NCBI GenBank assembly: GCA_965246855.1
Contig: CBDFFP010000008.1
Location: 29,598 to 93,597 of the forward strand
Direction: 5' to 3'
Length of the DNA: 64,000 bases
Source of the DNA: UBA1952 sp965246855
Lineage (GTDB): Bacteria; Bacteroidota; Bacteroidia; Chitinophagales; Chitinophagaceae
Part shown: piece after piece, positions 1 through 7,608 of the stretch
How the letters are laid out: every line of letters begins with the position of its first letter
How positions within the stretch are numbered: the first letter of the stretch is position 1
The notes under the pieces: model-generated
Told to the model about the DNA's origin: nothing
The model's input: only the letters and a program-made list of their open reading frames with translations
Database searches by the model: none
Position numbers and translations under genes: made by a program

Positions 1-737
1 TGCCGCTGGAAAAGCGCGACGTGCGCGAAGCTCTTGACCGCGAACTGATTGCCAACTACTACGGCCAAACAGGAACTATCTACGCCCTGAAGCTCGCGGG
101 CCGCTGGTTTCCCGTTATTGAGCCGAAGCTGAAAGCCGCCGGTATCCCCGACGATTTCAAATACCTCTGCATTGCCGAAAGCCACCTTCAAAACCAAACG
201 TCCAAAGCGGGCGCGGTAGGCTTCTGGCAGTTTATGCCCGGCACGGCCCCGCAATACGGCTTGGAAGTGAGCGACGACGTGGATCAGCGCTACGATGTAG
301 GCAAAGCCACCGACGCAGCCTGTCAGTATTTCCGGCAGGCCTACGCGCGCTTTGGCAACTGGACGGCGGCGGCGGCTTCCTACAACTGCGGCATGGGCGG
401 CTACAGCGGCTTCACCTCGGCGCAGGGCCAAAGCTCTTTCTACAACACGCTTTTCCTCGACGAAACCAACCGCTACGTCTTCCGCATTCTGGCCCTGAAA
501 CACCTCATCGGCAACGCGCGCGGAATGGGCTTTATGGTGGAAGGCACAGATGCCTACAAGCCCGTTCCGGTGCGGAAAATCACGGTCACTTCCTCCATCT
601 CCAACCTCGCGCAATGGGCTTCCCAAAACGGCACCACCTACAAAGCCGTGAAGCAACAAAACCCGTGGCTGCGCTCCAAATCCCTGAGCGTTTCCGGGGG
701 CAAGAGCTACGAGATAGAAATCCCCACCGACTTATAA
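1..737 (+). CDS. Lytic murein transglycosylase (MltD-like), 5' end outside window
   Basis: Cleaves the peptidoglycan glycan strand in the periplasm. The frame is open to the left edge (…PLEKRDVREALDRE), so the true start lies outside and this is the C-terminal part. A soluble lytic transglycosylase domain is visible: the catalytic Glu sits in the AESHLQNQ motif, followed by GFWQFMPGTA and later AAASYNCGMGG, all typical of the SLT family. The last ~50 residues (…LAQWASQNGTTYKAVKQQNP) resemble a LysM peptidoglycan-binding module. A hairpin terminator follows 24 nt after the stop. The family is clear; which MltD/MltE subtype it is cannot be settled without the N-terminus. Confidence 0.88.
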   Translation, partial: PLEKRDVREALDRELIANYYGQTGTIYALKLAGRWFPVIEPKLKAAGIPDDFKYLCIAESHLQNQTSKAGAVGFWQFMPGTAPQYGLEVSDDVDQRYDVGKATDAACQYFRQAYARFGNWTAAAASYNCGMGGYSGFTSAQGQSSFYNTLFLDETNRYVFRILALKHLIGNARGMGFMVEGTDAYKPVPVRKITVTSSISNLAQWASQNGTTYKAVKQQNPWLRSKSLSVSGGKSYEIEIPTDL

Positions 738-760
738 GGCTACCTCTTGTTTCCCCCCCA

Positions 761-797
761 AACCTATAAGGTCTTCAAGACTTTATAGGTTTTTTTA
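761..797 (+). terminator. Rho-independent terminator after the transglycosylase
   Basis: Inverted repeat AACCTATAA / TTATAGGTT with an inner GTCTT/AGAC pairing, then a run of seven T. It belongs to the same sequence family as the AAACCCATAAG hairpin at 8655-8687. Confidence 0.8.
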
Positions 798-811
798 GGC
801 GATCACACAGG

Positions 812-1840
812 ATGTCCCTATCCAGAATGGAAACCCCTTTCCCCCTGACTGCCGCAAAGCGCGAAGCCGACCTGCGCCGGGTGCAGCGCCTGATAGCGGG
901 CGTCTCGGCAGCGCTGTTTGCCGTGAAGCTGGGCGCGTGGTTCCTCACGCATTCTGTCACGATTCTCACCGATGCGCTGGAAAGCATTGCCAACGTAGCC
1001 GCCGGTTTCATTGGCCTCTACAGCCTGCGCATTGCCGCCAAGCCGCGCGACGTAGATCACCCTTACGGCCACGCCAAAGCCGAACTGATTTCGGCGGGAA
1101 TTGAGGGTCTCCTGATTTCCGTTGCAGGTGTGCTGGTGATGTACAGCGCCGCCGTGCAGCTTTTTCGTCCACAAGAATTCCGGGCGCTGGACATAGGTAT
1201 TCTCCTCATTGCCGCTACCGGCGCGCTCAATTATCTGCTGGGAATCTATGCCGTCCGCAAAGGGCAGGCGCAGAAGTCTCTGGTGGTGGAAAGCGCCGGA
1301 AAACACCTGAAGTCAGATGCCTACAGCTCGGTGGGCGCGCTGGTAGGGCTGGGATTAATTTACTATACCGGCTGGCGCTGGCTGGACAGCGCGGTTGCCG
1401 CCCTATTCGGCATCGTGATTCTGGTGACGGGCTACCGCGTTATCCGCGCTGCTTTTGCGGGCATTATGGACGAAGCCGACCTGCCGTTGCTTACGCAAAT
1501 CCTCCAGAAACTCCAATCTGCCCGCCGTCCGCGCTGGATAGACCTCCACAATTTGCGCGTGGTGCAATACGGCGATAAAGTCCACTTGGACGCCCACATG
1601 ACCTTGCCGTGGTACGACACGGTGCAGCAAGCCGACGAAGAAATCCACGCCTTGGAAGCCGTTATCCGGGAGAATTTTGGCGACACGGCGGAGCTTTTCA
1701 TCCATATCGATGCCTGCCAGCCATATCAGTGCAAGCTATGCCGCGTGGAAAGTTGTCCCGTGCGGCAAGAAGGTTTTAAAGAACTGATTCCCTGGACGCT
1801 GGAGACCGTTTGGGAAGACGCGAAGCACGGGAAAGAGTAG
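812..1840 (+). CDS. Cation diffusion facilitator (CDF) metal transporter
   Basis: Inner-membrane divalent metal/proton antiporter (Zn, Fe, Co or Mn export). About six hydrophobic segments are followed by a cytoplasmic ferredoxin-like domain. Metal-site motifs are visible: DALES at residues 54-58 in TM2 and HLKSD at 165-169 in TM5, plus HPYGH in the loop. The C-terminus carries a cysteine-rich tail (CQPYQCKLCRVESC) that could bind metal. The start at 812 is chosen because the next Met at 827 would trim only five residues. A family of 41-bp repeats lies immediately downstream. Substrate cannot be called from sequence. Confidence 0.9.
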   Translation: MSLSRMETPFPLTAAKREADLRRVQRLIAGVSAALFAVKLGAWFLTHSVTILTDALESIANVAAGFIGLYSLRIAAKPRDVDHPYGHAKAELISAGIEGLLISVAGVLVMYSAAVQLFRPQEFRALDIGILLIAATGALNYLLGIYAVRKGQAQKSLVVESAGKHLKSDAYSSVGALVGLGLIYYTGWRWLDSAVAALFGIVILVTGYRVIRAAFAGIMDEADLPLLTQILQKLQSARRPRWIDLHNLRVVQYGDKVHLDAHMTLPWYDTVQQADEEIHALEAVIRENFGDTAELFIHIDACQPYQCKLCRVESCPVRQEGFKELIPWTLETVWEDAKHGKE

Positions 1841-1898
1841 GAAATGCTTGTCTTTTCATCCTTTTGAAGTGTTCTTATTAACAAAATGGTCCCGTCAA

Positions 1899-2096
1899 GC
1901 CTTCGGGAAGTCATTTCAACCCCTGCCACGGGCCGCCGAAGGTTTCGGGACGCCGTGGCCCAACGTCCATGAGCTGCTGGCGGCTTCGGGAAGTCGTGGC
2001 CCGACGTCCACGGGCCGCTGGAGGCTTCGGGGAGCCGTGGTCCAATGTCCACGAGCCGCTGGAGGCTTCGGGAAGCCATGGTATCAAATTCCATGA
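1899..2096. repeat. Tandem array A: 41-bp units with inverted CGTGG/CCACG
   Basis: Almost five copies of a 41-bp unit start at about 1899, 1942, 1983, 2024 and 2065; the first is degenerate and the last truncated. Each unit contains GCTTCGGGAAG and the inverted pair CGTGGCCC…CCACG. Most differences between copies are transitions. It lies between the convergent CDF and rnhA genes. Reading frames through it give only low-complexity peptides, so it is treated as non-coding. Confidence 0.85.
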
Positions 2097-2131
2097 CAAT
2101 ACAAGAGGAAATTAGGATGCTTTGTGGAGCA

Positions 2132-2602
2132 TTAACGCGATGAAATAGCGGACGCCTTCCATTCATCTTCTGCCCATGGCCCGTTGTCCGCCGCTGCGGT
2201 TGCCAACTGGTCGCAGCGGTTGTTCAGCGGGTTTTCGGCGTGGCCTTTCACCCAGACAAACCGCACGCGGTGCGCCTGCTGAAGCGCGTGGTAGCGCCGC
2301 CACAGGTCGGGGTTTTTCTTGTCTTTAAAATCCTTCCGTATCCAGTTGAAAAGCCAGCCCTTTTCCACTGCATCCACCACATACTTGGAGTCGCTGTAAA
2401 TGGTAACGTCCAAGCCGTTGCGCGTCAGGGCTTCCAGCCCGGCGATGACGGCCATCAATTCCATGCGGTTGTTGGTGGTGTGGCGGAAAGCGCCGCTGAT
2501 TTCCCGCCTTTTCTCGCCCCAGATCAGAATCGTCCCAAAGCCGCCGCGCCCCGGATTGCCGCGCGCCGCGCCGTCGGTGTACATCAGAAGTTGGGAAGCC
2601 AT
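2132..2602 (-). CDS. rnhA: Ribonuclease HI
   Basis: Degrades the RNA strand of RNA-DNA hybrids. The carboxylate active site is complete: D10 in MYTDGAARGNPG, E48 in NRMEL, D71 in YSDSKYV, H121 in KGHAEN and D131 in NRCDQLA, with E. coli-like spacing. 156 aa is normal length. The start at 2602 (MASQLL) is preferred over an ATG at 2617, because a minus-strand -7 element TAGCTTTG at 2615-2622 would place transcription start downstream of 2617. Divergent from mqnA across a ~77-bp shared promoter region. Confidence 0.95.
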   Translation of the reverse strand: MASQLLMYTDGAARGNPGRGGFGTILIWGEKRREISGAFRHTTNNRMELMAVIAGLEALTRNGLDVTIYSDSKYVVDAVEKGWLFNWIRKDFKDKKNPDLWRRYHALQQAHRVRFVWVKGHAENPLNNRCDQLATAAADNGPWAEDEWKASAISSR

Positions 2603-2614
2603 AAAACAGGGGCG

Positions 2615-2654
2615 CAAAGCTATAGCGCGCCCGCGCGCCTTCCCGCTACCTTTG
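2615..2654. promoter_or_regulatory. Divergent promoters for rnhA and mqnA
   Basis: Two Bacteroidota-type -7 elements face apart: TAGCTTTG on the minus strand (2615-2622), 12 nt from the rnhA ATG, and TACCTTTG on the plus strand (2647-2654), 25 nt before the mqnA TTG. No clear -33 TTTG was recognised. Confidence 0.6.
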
Positions 2655-2679
2655 CGCCCGCCGAAAAAGCCGCTTTGTT

Positions 2680-3414
2680 TTGAAAGATAAAATCCGCGTT
2701 GCTGCCGTTAATTACCTCAATGCCAAGCCCTTGTTGTGGGGACTGGAACACCACCCGGTTTCGGAAGACATCTTGTGGTGCAATGATTATCCTGCCCGCG
2801 TAGCCGATGCTTTGCGCGAAGGCCGGGCCGATATTGCGCTATTGCCGATAGCCGCCATACCAACAATTCCGGGCAGCTATGTGGTGGGGAATTACGGCAT
2901 TGCCGCGCATGGAAATGTAGTGTCCGTTGCGCTGTTCAGCCAGGTGCCGCTGGAGGAAATAGAAGCCGTGTATCTGGATTATCAAAGCAGGACATCCGTG
3001 CGCCTCGCGCAGTTGCTTTTGCGGGATTTCTGGAAGAAAGAGGCACAATTCCTCCCTGCGCCGGAAGATTATATTTCCCGCATCGGCGGCACCGCGGCAG
3101 GCGTGATTATCGGAGACCGCGCGCTGGTGCAGCTCCCGCATTTCCCCTACGTTTACGACCTTTCTAAGGCGTGGCAGCAGTGGCAGGGATTGCCGTTTGT
3201 ATTTGCCGCGTGGATCGCCCGCGCGCCGCTGCCGGAGGATTTCATCCGCGCTTTTGACGAAGCGCAGGCGCAGGGCCTGCAACATCTGGATGAGGTGATT
3301 GCCGCAAATCCTTTCCCGCCTTACAGCCTGCGGACGTACTACACGGAGAACATCGTGTATAGGTTAGGCGCGGAAGAGCGGAAGGGAATGGAAAGGTTTT
3401 TAGGGATGCTATAA
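2680..3414 (+). CDS. mqnA: Chorismate dehydratase MqnA (futalosine menaquinone pathway)
   Basis: Converts chorismate to 3-[(1-carboxyvinyl)oxy]benzoate, the first step of the futalosine route to menaquinone. The protein (244 aa) is a periplasmic-binding-like fold; the opening RVAAVNYLNAKPLLWGL and the ADIALLPIAAIPTI segment are characteristic of MqnA. The start is TTG at 2680: there is no in-frame ATG before the conserved N-terminus. mqnE, the next enzyme in the pathway, is also in this window at 39212, but not in the same operon. Confidence 0.93.
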   Translation: MKDKIRVAAVNYLNAKPLLWGLEHHPVSEDILWCNDYPARVADALREGRADIALLPIAAIPTIPGSYVVGNYGIAAHGNVVSVALFSQVPLEEIEAVYLDYQSRTSVRLAQLLLRDFWKKEAQFLPAPEDYISRIGGTAAGVIIGDRALVQLPHFPYVYDLSKAWQQWQGLPFVFAAWIARAPLPEDFIRAFDEAQAQGLQHLDEVIAANPFPPYSLRTYYTENIVYRLGAEERKGMERFLGML

Positions 3415-3450
3415 CCCTCGCATGGCAACCCGTTACGCCCAATAGCATTC

Positions 3451-3554
3451 CGTCATCCCGAACCCTGACGCAGGAAGGGGAGGGAACTGCTGAAATCAAG
3501 TGGTTAAGCTTAGGCAACCGCATCCAAACAGGTTCTTCCTTCGTCGGAATGACT
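3451..3554. repeat. Degenerate REP-like inverted repeat (copy 1)
   Basis: Left arm CGTCATCCCGAACCCTGACG and right arm TCCTTCGTCGGAATGAC form an imperfect inverted repeat of the same family as the better copies at 43411, 47254, 49743 and 50892. It sits between convergent mqnA and the YbjQ-like gene. Confidence 0.6.
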
Positions 3555-3584
3555 GGCCTTGATTAGGCTGATTTTTGGCAAGGC

Positions 3585-3902
3585 TTAAACCACCACCGCC
3601 GTGCCCGACGTGCTCACCATCAGCATGGAGCCTCTTTCGCCCACCACTTCGTAGTCAATATCAATCCCCACAATCGCGTTTGCGCCGAGGGCCGTTGCAC
3701 GCTGCTGCATTTCCGAAAGGGCGGTTTCGCGGGCCTCGGCCAGCACGCGCTCGTAGGTGCCGGAGCGCCCGCCCACAAAGTCGCGGACAGCCGCCAGAAA
3801 ATCCCGGAAAACATTGGCGCCGATAATGGTTTCGCCAAAAACAACGCCTTTGTATTCGCGGATAGCGCGGCCTTCGAGAGTAGGGGTGGTGGAGAGAAGC
3901 AT
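3585..3902 (-). CDS. YbjQ / UPF0145 family protein
   Basis: A small cytoplasmic protein (105 aa) of the YbjQ/UPF0145 family, thought to form oligomers and sometimes called a heavy-metal-binding domain; its function is not established. Family features seen here are the N-terminal STTPTLEGRAI strand, GETIIGANVFRD, the EARETALSEM helix and GANAIVGIDIDYE. Full length for the family. It stands alone, convergent with mqnA. Confidence 0.88.
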   Translation of the reverse strand: MLLSTTPTLEGRAIREYKGVVFGETIIGANVFRDFLAAVRDFVGGRSGTYERVLAEARETALSEMQQRATALGANAIVGIDIDYEVVGERGSMLMVSTSGTAVVV

Positions 3903-4086
3903 GGTTACTAGTGATTAGTGGTGAGTGATAAATGATTAATGGAGCGTGGTAAAGGAGGAATTACGTTCCCCTTGCAATACTACAACCGACAACGAGGGCA
4001 GGACGAGTAATTGACGTGCAGAATTCAGCTATTCCACCATTGAGAAAGCGCATTTCCACATTTTCCCATTCCCCACATTACCGCAT
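3903..4086. other. Short intergenic region with ATTA-rich microrepeats
   Basis: Contains imperfect TGATTAGTGG / TGATTAATGG words like those at 4970-4995. No gene or structured element was recognised apart from the promoter element at 4087. Confidence 0.4.
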
Positions 4087-4094
4087 TACTTTCG
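4087..4094 (+). promoter_or_regulatory. -7 element 4 nt before the HMG-CoA lyase start
   Basis: TACTTTCG matches TAnnTTTG with one mismatch and ends four bases before ATG at 4099, predicting transcription start at or beside the start codon (leaderless mRNA). Confidence 0.5.
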
Positions 4095-4098
4095 TCCC

Positions 4099-4959
4099 AT
4101 GAACGCTTCGCTTCAAATAGTAGAATGCCCGCGCGACGCCATGCAGGGCTGGGCGCATTTCATCCCGACGGAAGAAAAGATTACCTACCTCAACAAGCTT
4201 TTGCGCTGCGGTTTCCCTATTCTGGACTGCGGCTCTTTTGTTTCCCCCAAAGCCATTCCGCAGATGCGCGACACGGCAGAAGTGCTTTCCCAAATAGACA
4301 CCGGAAACAGCGCCACCAAACTGCTGGTGATCGTCGCCAACCGGCGCGGAATGGAAGAAGCGGCAGCAGTAGAGAAAGTGCATTATCTGGGTTTTCCGCT
4401 CTCTGTCTCCGAAACCTTTCAGCAGCGCAATACCAACAAAAGCATTGCCGAAGCGATGGACGACGTAAAGGCCATGCAGGAACTGTGTGAGGCGAACGGA
4501 AAAGAAGCAATGGTATATCTCTCCATGGGCTTTGGTAATCCTTACGGCGACCCGTATTCCCCCCAATATGTAGCAGAGCAGGCGGCCAATCTTGCCGCGC
4601 TGGGCGTGAAAAACATCTCCCTTGCTGACACCGTAGGCGTAGCGCAAACCGAAACGATTACCGCGCTTTTTGAGCAGTTGATTCCCCAATTCCCCAACGT
4701 GGTTTTCTCCGCGCATTTCCATGCTACCCCTACCGACTGGCAATCCAAAGTAGAAGCCGCGTGGGCCGCAGGTTGTCGCCGCTTTGACAGCGCTATTGGC
4801 GGCATCGGCGGCTGCCCCATGGCGAAAGATGAACTGGTAGGCAACCTGGCGACGGAAAATCTCTTGCGCTGGACAGAAGAAAAAGGCATTGAAACAGGAA
4901 TAGATAAAGGTGCTTTCAGCGAAGCGGCTAATGCGGCGCGGATGGTTTTCGTGTCGTGA
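4099..4959 (+). CDS. Hydroxymethylglutaryl-CoA lyase
   Basis: Cleaves HMG-CoA to acetoacetate and acetyl-CoA (leucine breakdown / ketone metabolism). TIM-barrel HMGL-like family, 286 aa. Seen: the substrate/metal motif VECPRDAMQG at the N-terminus (R-D pair), the metal-binding SAHFHATP near residue 200-210, and the cysteine motif GGIGGCPMAKDELVGN followed by LATENLL. The ECPRDAMQ variant of the usual GPRDGLQ is what I recall for Bacteroidota members. panB follows 41 nt downstream on the same strand. Confidence 0.85.
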   Translation: MNASLQIVECPRDAMQGWAHFIPTEEKITYLNKLLRCGFPILDCGSFVSPKAIPQMRDTAEVLSQIDTGNSATKLLVIVANRRGMEEAAAVEKVHYLGFPLSVSETFQQRNTNKSIAEAMDDVKAMQELCEANGKEAMVYLSMGFGNPYGDPYSPQYVAEQAANLAALGVKNISLADTVGVAQTETITALFEQLIPQFPNVVFSAHFHATPTDWQSKVEAAWAAGCRRFDSAIGGIGGCPMAKDELVGNLATENLLRWTEEKGIETGIDKGAFSEAANAARMVFVS

Positions 4960-5000
4960 ATGTCTGTTCCATTAACCACTAATCATTAACCATTAGCTCC

Positions 5001-5816
5001 ATGTCTGTCCACAGCGAAATCAAAAAAGTAACCACCCACACACTGCAAGCGATGAAGAAGCGCGGCGAGCCAATTTCTATGCTCACCGCCTACGACTTCT
5101 CTATGGCGCGCGTGCTGGACGATGCCGGTATTGACGTGCTGCTGGTGGGCGACTCGGCATCCAACGTGATGGCCGGCCATGAAACCACGCTACCCATCAC
5201 GCTTGACCAGATGATCTACCACGCGCAAAGCGTGGTGCGGGCCGTGAATCGCGCACTCGTGGTGGTGGATTTGCCCTTCGGCTCCTATCAGGGCGATTCC
5301 AAGCAGGCGCTGCATTCGGCTATCCGCATCATGAAGGAATCCGGCGCGCACGCGATCAAATTGGAGGGTGGGGCAGAAGTGGAAGACAGCATCCGGCGCA
5401 TCATCTCCGCAGGCGTTCCGGTGATGGGACATCTGGGCCTTACGCCGCAAAGCATCTATCAGTTCGGGACCTATTCGGTGCGGGCAAAGGAAGAAGCGGA
5501 AGCGGCGCTGCTGGTAGAGAATGCGGCGTTGTTGGAGAAAGCAGGTTGCTTTTCGGTGGTGCTAGAAAAGATTCCGGCAGCATTGGGCACTAAGGTGGCA
5601 CAGTCGGTTTCCATTCCCATTATCGGCATTGGCGCGGGTGGTGGTGTGGACGGACAAGTGCTGGTCATCCACGATTTGCTGGGTATCACCAAAGGCTTCT
5701 CGCCTCGCTTTCTGCGCCGCTATCTGGACTTGTATGAAGAGATGAAAGGTGCAGTAGAACATTACATCAAGGACGTAAAGAGCAAGGACTTTCCAAGTGC
5801 GGAAGAGCAGTATTGA
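5001..5816 (+). CDS. panB: 3-methyl-2-oxobutanoate hydroxymethyltransferase
   Basis: First committed step of pantothenate synthesis: transfers a hydroxymethyl group from methylene-THF to alpha-ketoisovalerate. 271 aa, normal length. Seen: LTAYDFSMARVLDDAG, metal ligands in LLVGDSASNV, VDLPFGSYQ and IKLEGG, GHLGLTPQS, the VVLEKIPA catalytic-Glu strand and IPIIGIGAGGGVDGQVLV. The window also has coaX (43624), so two coenzyme-A pathway genes are present but unlinked. Confidence 0.97.
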   Translation: MSVHSEIKKVTTHTLQAMKKRGEPISMLTAYDFSMARVLDDAGIDVLLVGDSASNVMAGHETTLPITLDQMIYHAQSVVRAVNRALVVVDLPFGSYQGDSKQALHSAIRIMKESGAHAIKLEGGAEVEDSIRRIISAGVPVMGHLGLTPQSIYQFGTYSVRAKEEAEAALLVENAALLEKAGCFSVVLEKIPAALGTKVAQSVSIPIIGIGAGGGVDGQVLVIHDLLGITKGFSPRFLRRYLDLYEEMKGAVEHYIKDVKSKDFPSAEEQY

Positions 5817-5839
5817 GTTAGGCGTTTGATGTTGGCACA

Positions 5840-5885
5840 AAAACAAAACACCCGTCCGGTTTTGGAAAACCAGACGGGTATCTCT
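5840..5885. terminator. Bidirectional terminator between panB and the OmpA gene
   Basis: ACCCGTCCGGTTTT / AAACCAGACGGGT hairpin with A/T-rich flanks, placed between convergent genes. Confidence 0.7.
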
Positions 5886-5933
5886 GTAAAAGGTGTTTGC
5901 AGATTAGAATACCTAACCTGTAGCGCCTGACAC

Positions 5934-6554
5934 TTACGCTTTGTGCGCTACGATTTTCACGCGGCGGTCGGCTGCGTTAGCGCCGCCTGAAGCAGCAGCT
6001 TCGCCCATCGCGCTGATAGTTACTTTCTCGGCATTAAGGCCGTCAGCCATCAGTTGTGCACGAACGGCGTCGGCACGCTTCTTAGAAAGCTCTTGGTTGG
6101 CATCGGCTGCACCAGTAGCATCAGTGAACCCGATGATGCGGATGTCAGCCTCTTTGTAGCGTTGGTTGATGGAGCCTGCAACAGACTTCAGTTTCGTTTT
6201 CGCGGCGGGCGTCAGCGATGCAGAGCCGGTTGCGAAAAGCAAATCCTGACCGAGGCTGTAGATACCGTAACGGTCGTTGCCACGCACCTCAATGTCTTTG
6301 TCGCCGATTTCTTTCCAGTCGGTAACTACCGGGCTACGGAAGTCCACGTCGTCCCATGCGTCGGCTACTTTGTCGCCTGCGCGGTTCATTTTGTTTCCGG
6401 CACTATCGGCAAGGTCAGCAGCAGTTGGGTCGCCGTTGCGCATCAGTACACCGGTGTCTTCGCCCACTTTCGCTTCTTCAGCGGGCGTGGAGTTGCGGCA
6501 AGCGGTGAAGGTCAGCGCGAGAAGTGCGGCTGGAATCAGGAGGGTCTTTTTCAT
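5934..6554 (-). CDS. OmpA-family lipoprotein
   Basis: Outer-membrane lipoprotein with a C-terminal peptidoglycan-binding domain. The signal peptide ends in a lipobox (LTFTAC, Cys19). Residues ~95-206 form the OmpA_C domain: LLFATGSASLTP, IRIIGFTDATGAADANQ, LSKKRADAVRAQLMADG and the ADRRVKIV end. The middle (~25-75) is a polar linker. Likely ties the outer membrane to the wall. The neighbouring stress protein at 6664 is on the same strand upstream, but a terminator separates them. A TATCTTTA element at ~6649-6656 may drive it. Confidence 0.9.
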   Translation of the reverse strand: MKKTLLIPAALLALTFTACRNSTPAEEAKVGEDTGVLMRNGDPTAADLADSAGNKMNRAGDKVADAWDDVDFRSPVVTDWKEIGDKDIEVRGNDRYGIYSLGQDLLFATGSASLTPAAKTKLKSVAGSINQRYKEADIRIIGFTDATGAADANQELSKKRADAVRAQLMADGLNAEKVTISAMGEAAASGGANAADRRVKIVAHKA

Positions 6555-6587
6555 GGGAGAGAAAATTTTTAGGAAAGAAGAGAAGAA

Positions 6588-6632
6588 AGAAAAAATGCGG
6601 ACGGTATGAAGTCATCCGCCCGCATTTTGTGT
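6588..6632 (-). terminator. Terminator of the stress-protein gene
   Basis: On the minus strand AATGCGGGCGGATGA / CGTCCGCATT pairs imperfectly and is followed by a T-run, just after the stop of the gene at 6664. Confidence 0.6.
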
Positions 6633-6663
6633 TGGGTAATTTCAGCTTAAAGATAGCCGGATA

Positions 6664-7227
6664 CTAGCGATGAATTTCGCGTCCGTTGGCAGCGCGCCAT
6701 TCGTTCTCAAAGTAGTCGGCGTCTTCAGCGTTGCGGGGTTTTACGCCCATTACGATGTGACCTTCCTTCACGCCGCTTTCATACACTTTAGCGCGGTCTT
6801 CAGGAATGCCTGCGCCTACGAGGCCACCAAGAAGGCCGCCTGTCAATCCGCCTGCACCTGCACCGGCAAGAGCGCCTGCCAGCGGGCCAGCTACTACAAG
6901 GCCGAGACCTGGCAGCAAGAGGTTGGTTCCCAGCGCAGCAACTGCGCCTACGATAGCACCCAGTGTTCCGCCGATGGCAGAGCCGGTTCCGGCTTTTTCC
7001 ATAGCCTTGTTGCCCAGTTCAGTTTCTACATGGCCATCTGTGTTAACGAAGTGGCGGTCGCGGGCTTCGTCGCTCATCACCACGTTGATGTCGTCAGCGG
7101 CATAGCCACGGGAAGTGAGGGAGCTGTAAGCGCGTTCAGCGCTTGTGCGGTCTGCAAACATACCCGTCATGTGGCTGTCGGGATTGTAGGACGTTTGTGT
7201 GGTTGTGGTTTGGTGTGTGGTTTCCAT
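6664..7227 (-). CDS. General stress protein with YflT domain and glycine zipper
   Basis: 187 aa. The first half has the YflT/general-stress-17M-like fold (TGMFADRTSAERAYSSLTSRGY…INVVMSDEARDR). The second half is a Gly/Ala-rich membrane-spanning segment (GAIVGAVAALGTNLLLPGLG…GGLLGGLVGAGIPED), the glycine zipper, ending with EGHIVMGVKPRNAEDADYFEN. Homologues are stress induced; the exact role is unknown. No signal peptide; probably inner-membrane associated. Confidence 0.75.
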   Translation of the reverse strand: METTHQTTTTQTSYNPDSHMTGMFADRTSAERAYSSLTSRGYAADDINVVMSDEARDRHFVNTDGHVETELGNKAMEKAGTGSAIGGTLGAIVGAVAALGTNLLLPGLGLVVAGPLAGALAGAGAGGLTGGLLGGLVGAGIPEDRAKVYESGVKEGHIVMGVKPRNAEDADYFENEWRAANGREIHR

Positions 7228-7379
7228 GATGGGAGAAATTGGGGGTGAATAAAAAAAGATGGTTCGGTTTTCCTCCTTAAAATGATTGTGCCAGCTTTAG
7301 CGGTCGGGGTGAAAAATCTTTCCACAGAACAGAAGAATGATGTTCACAAAGAGTGATTGCCATCTACCCCTTCTCCGGG

Positions 7380-7485
7380 CGGGAGGGTTTTCGCGCTAGG
7401 GATAGGAGCGGATATCCTTTTTGCTGCGTGGGCCTTTTTGTGCGGTGGGGCAAAAAGATAGCAGCGGATAGCCCGGGCCGAAGGC
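7380..7485 (+). ncRNA. Candidate structured RNA element (Flavo-1-like?)
   Basis: GGGATAGGAGCGGATATCC…GGCAAAAAGATAGCAGCGGATAGCCC: the word GATAGnAGCGGATA occurs twice and the flanks pair (CCTTTTTG with CAAAAAG; GGG with CCC), so both sides of one internal loop would have the same sequence. I recall similar AGCGGAtA elements as common between genes in Bacteroidota, possibly the Rfam Flavo-1 motif, but could not test this. The plus orientation is opposite to both neighbouring genes. The rest of the 380-bp gap (7228-7608) holds no recognisable gene. Confidence 0.4.
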
Positions 7486-7608
7486 AGCGCCCGGATCATA
7501 GGTCATAAGCCATGGGTCATGCGACTCTGTGATAAATCCTAAAGAAGCTCCACAAAAAAGCGCCGCCCGAAAACAGACGACGCTTTGTTACAAAAGACTT
7601 TCTTTTAT

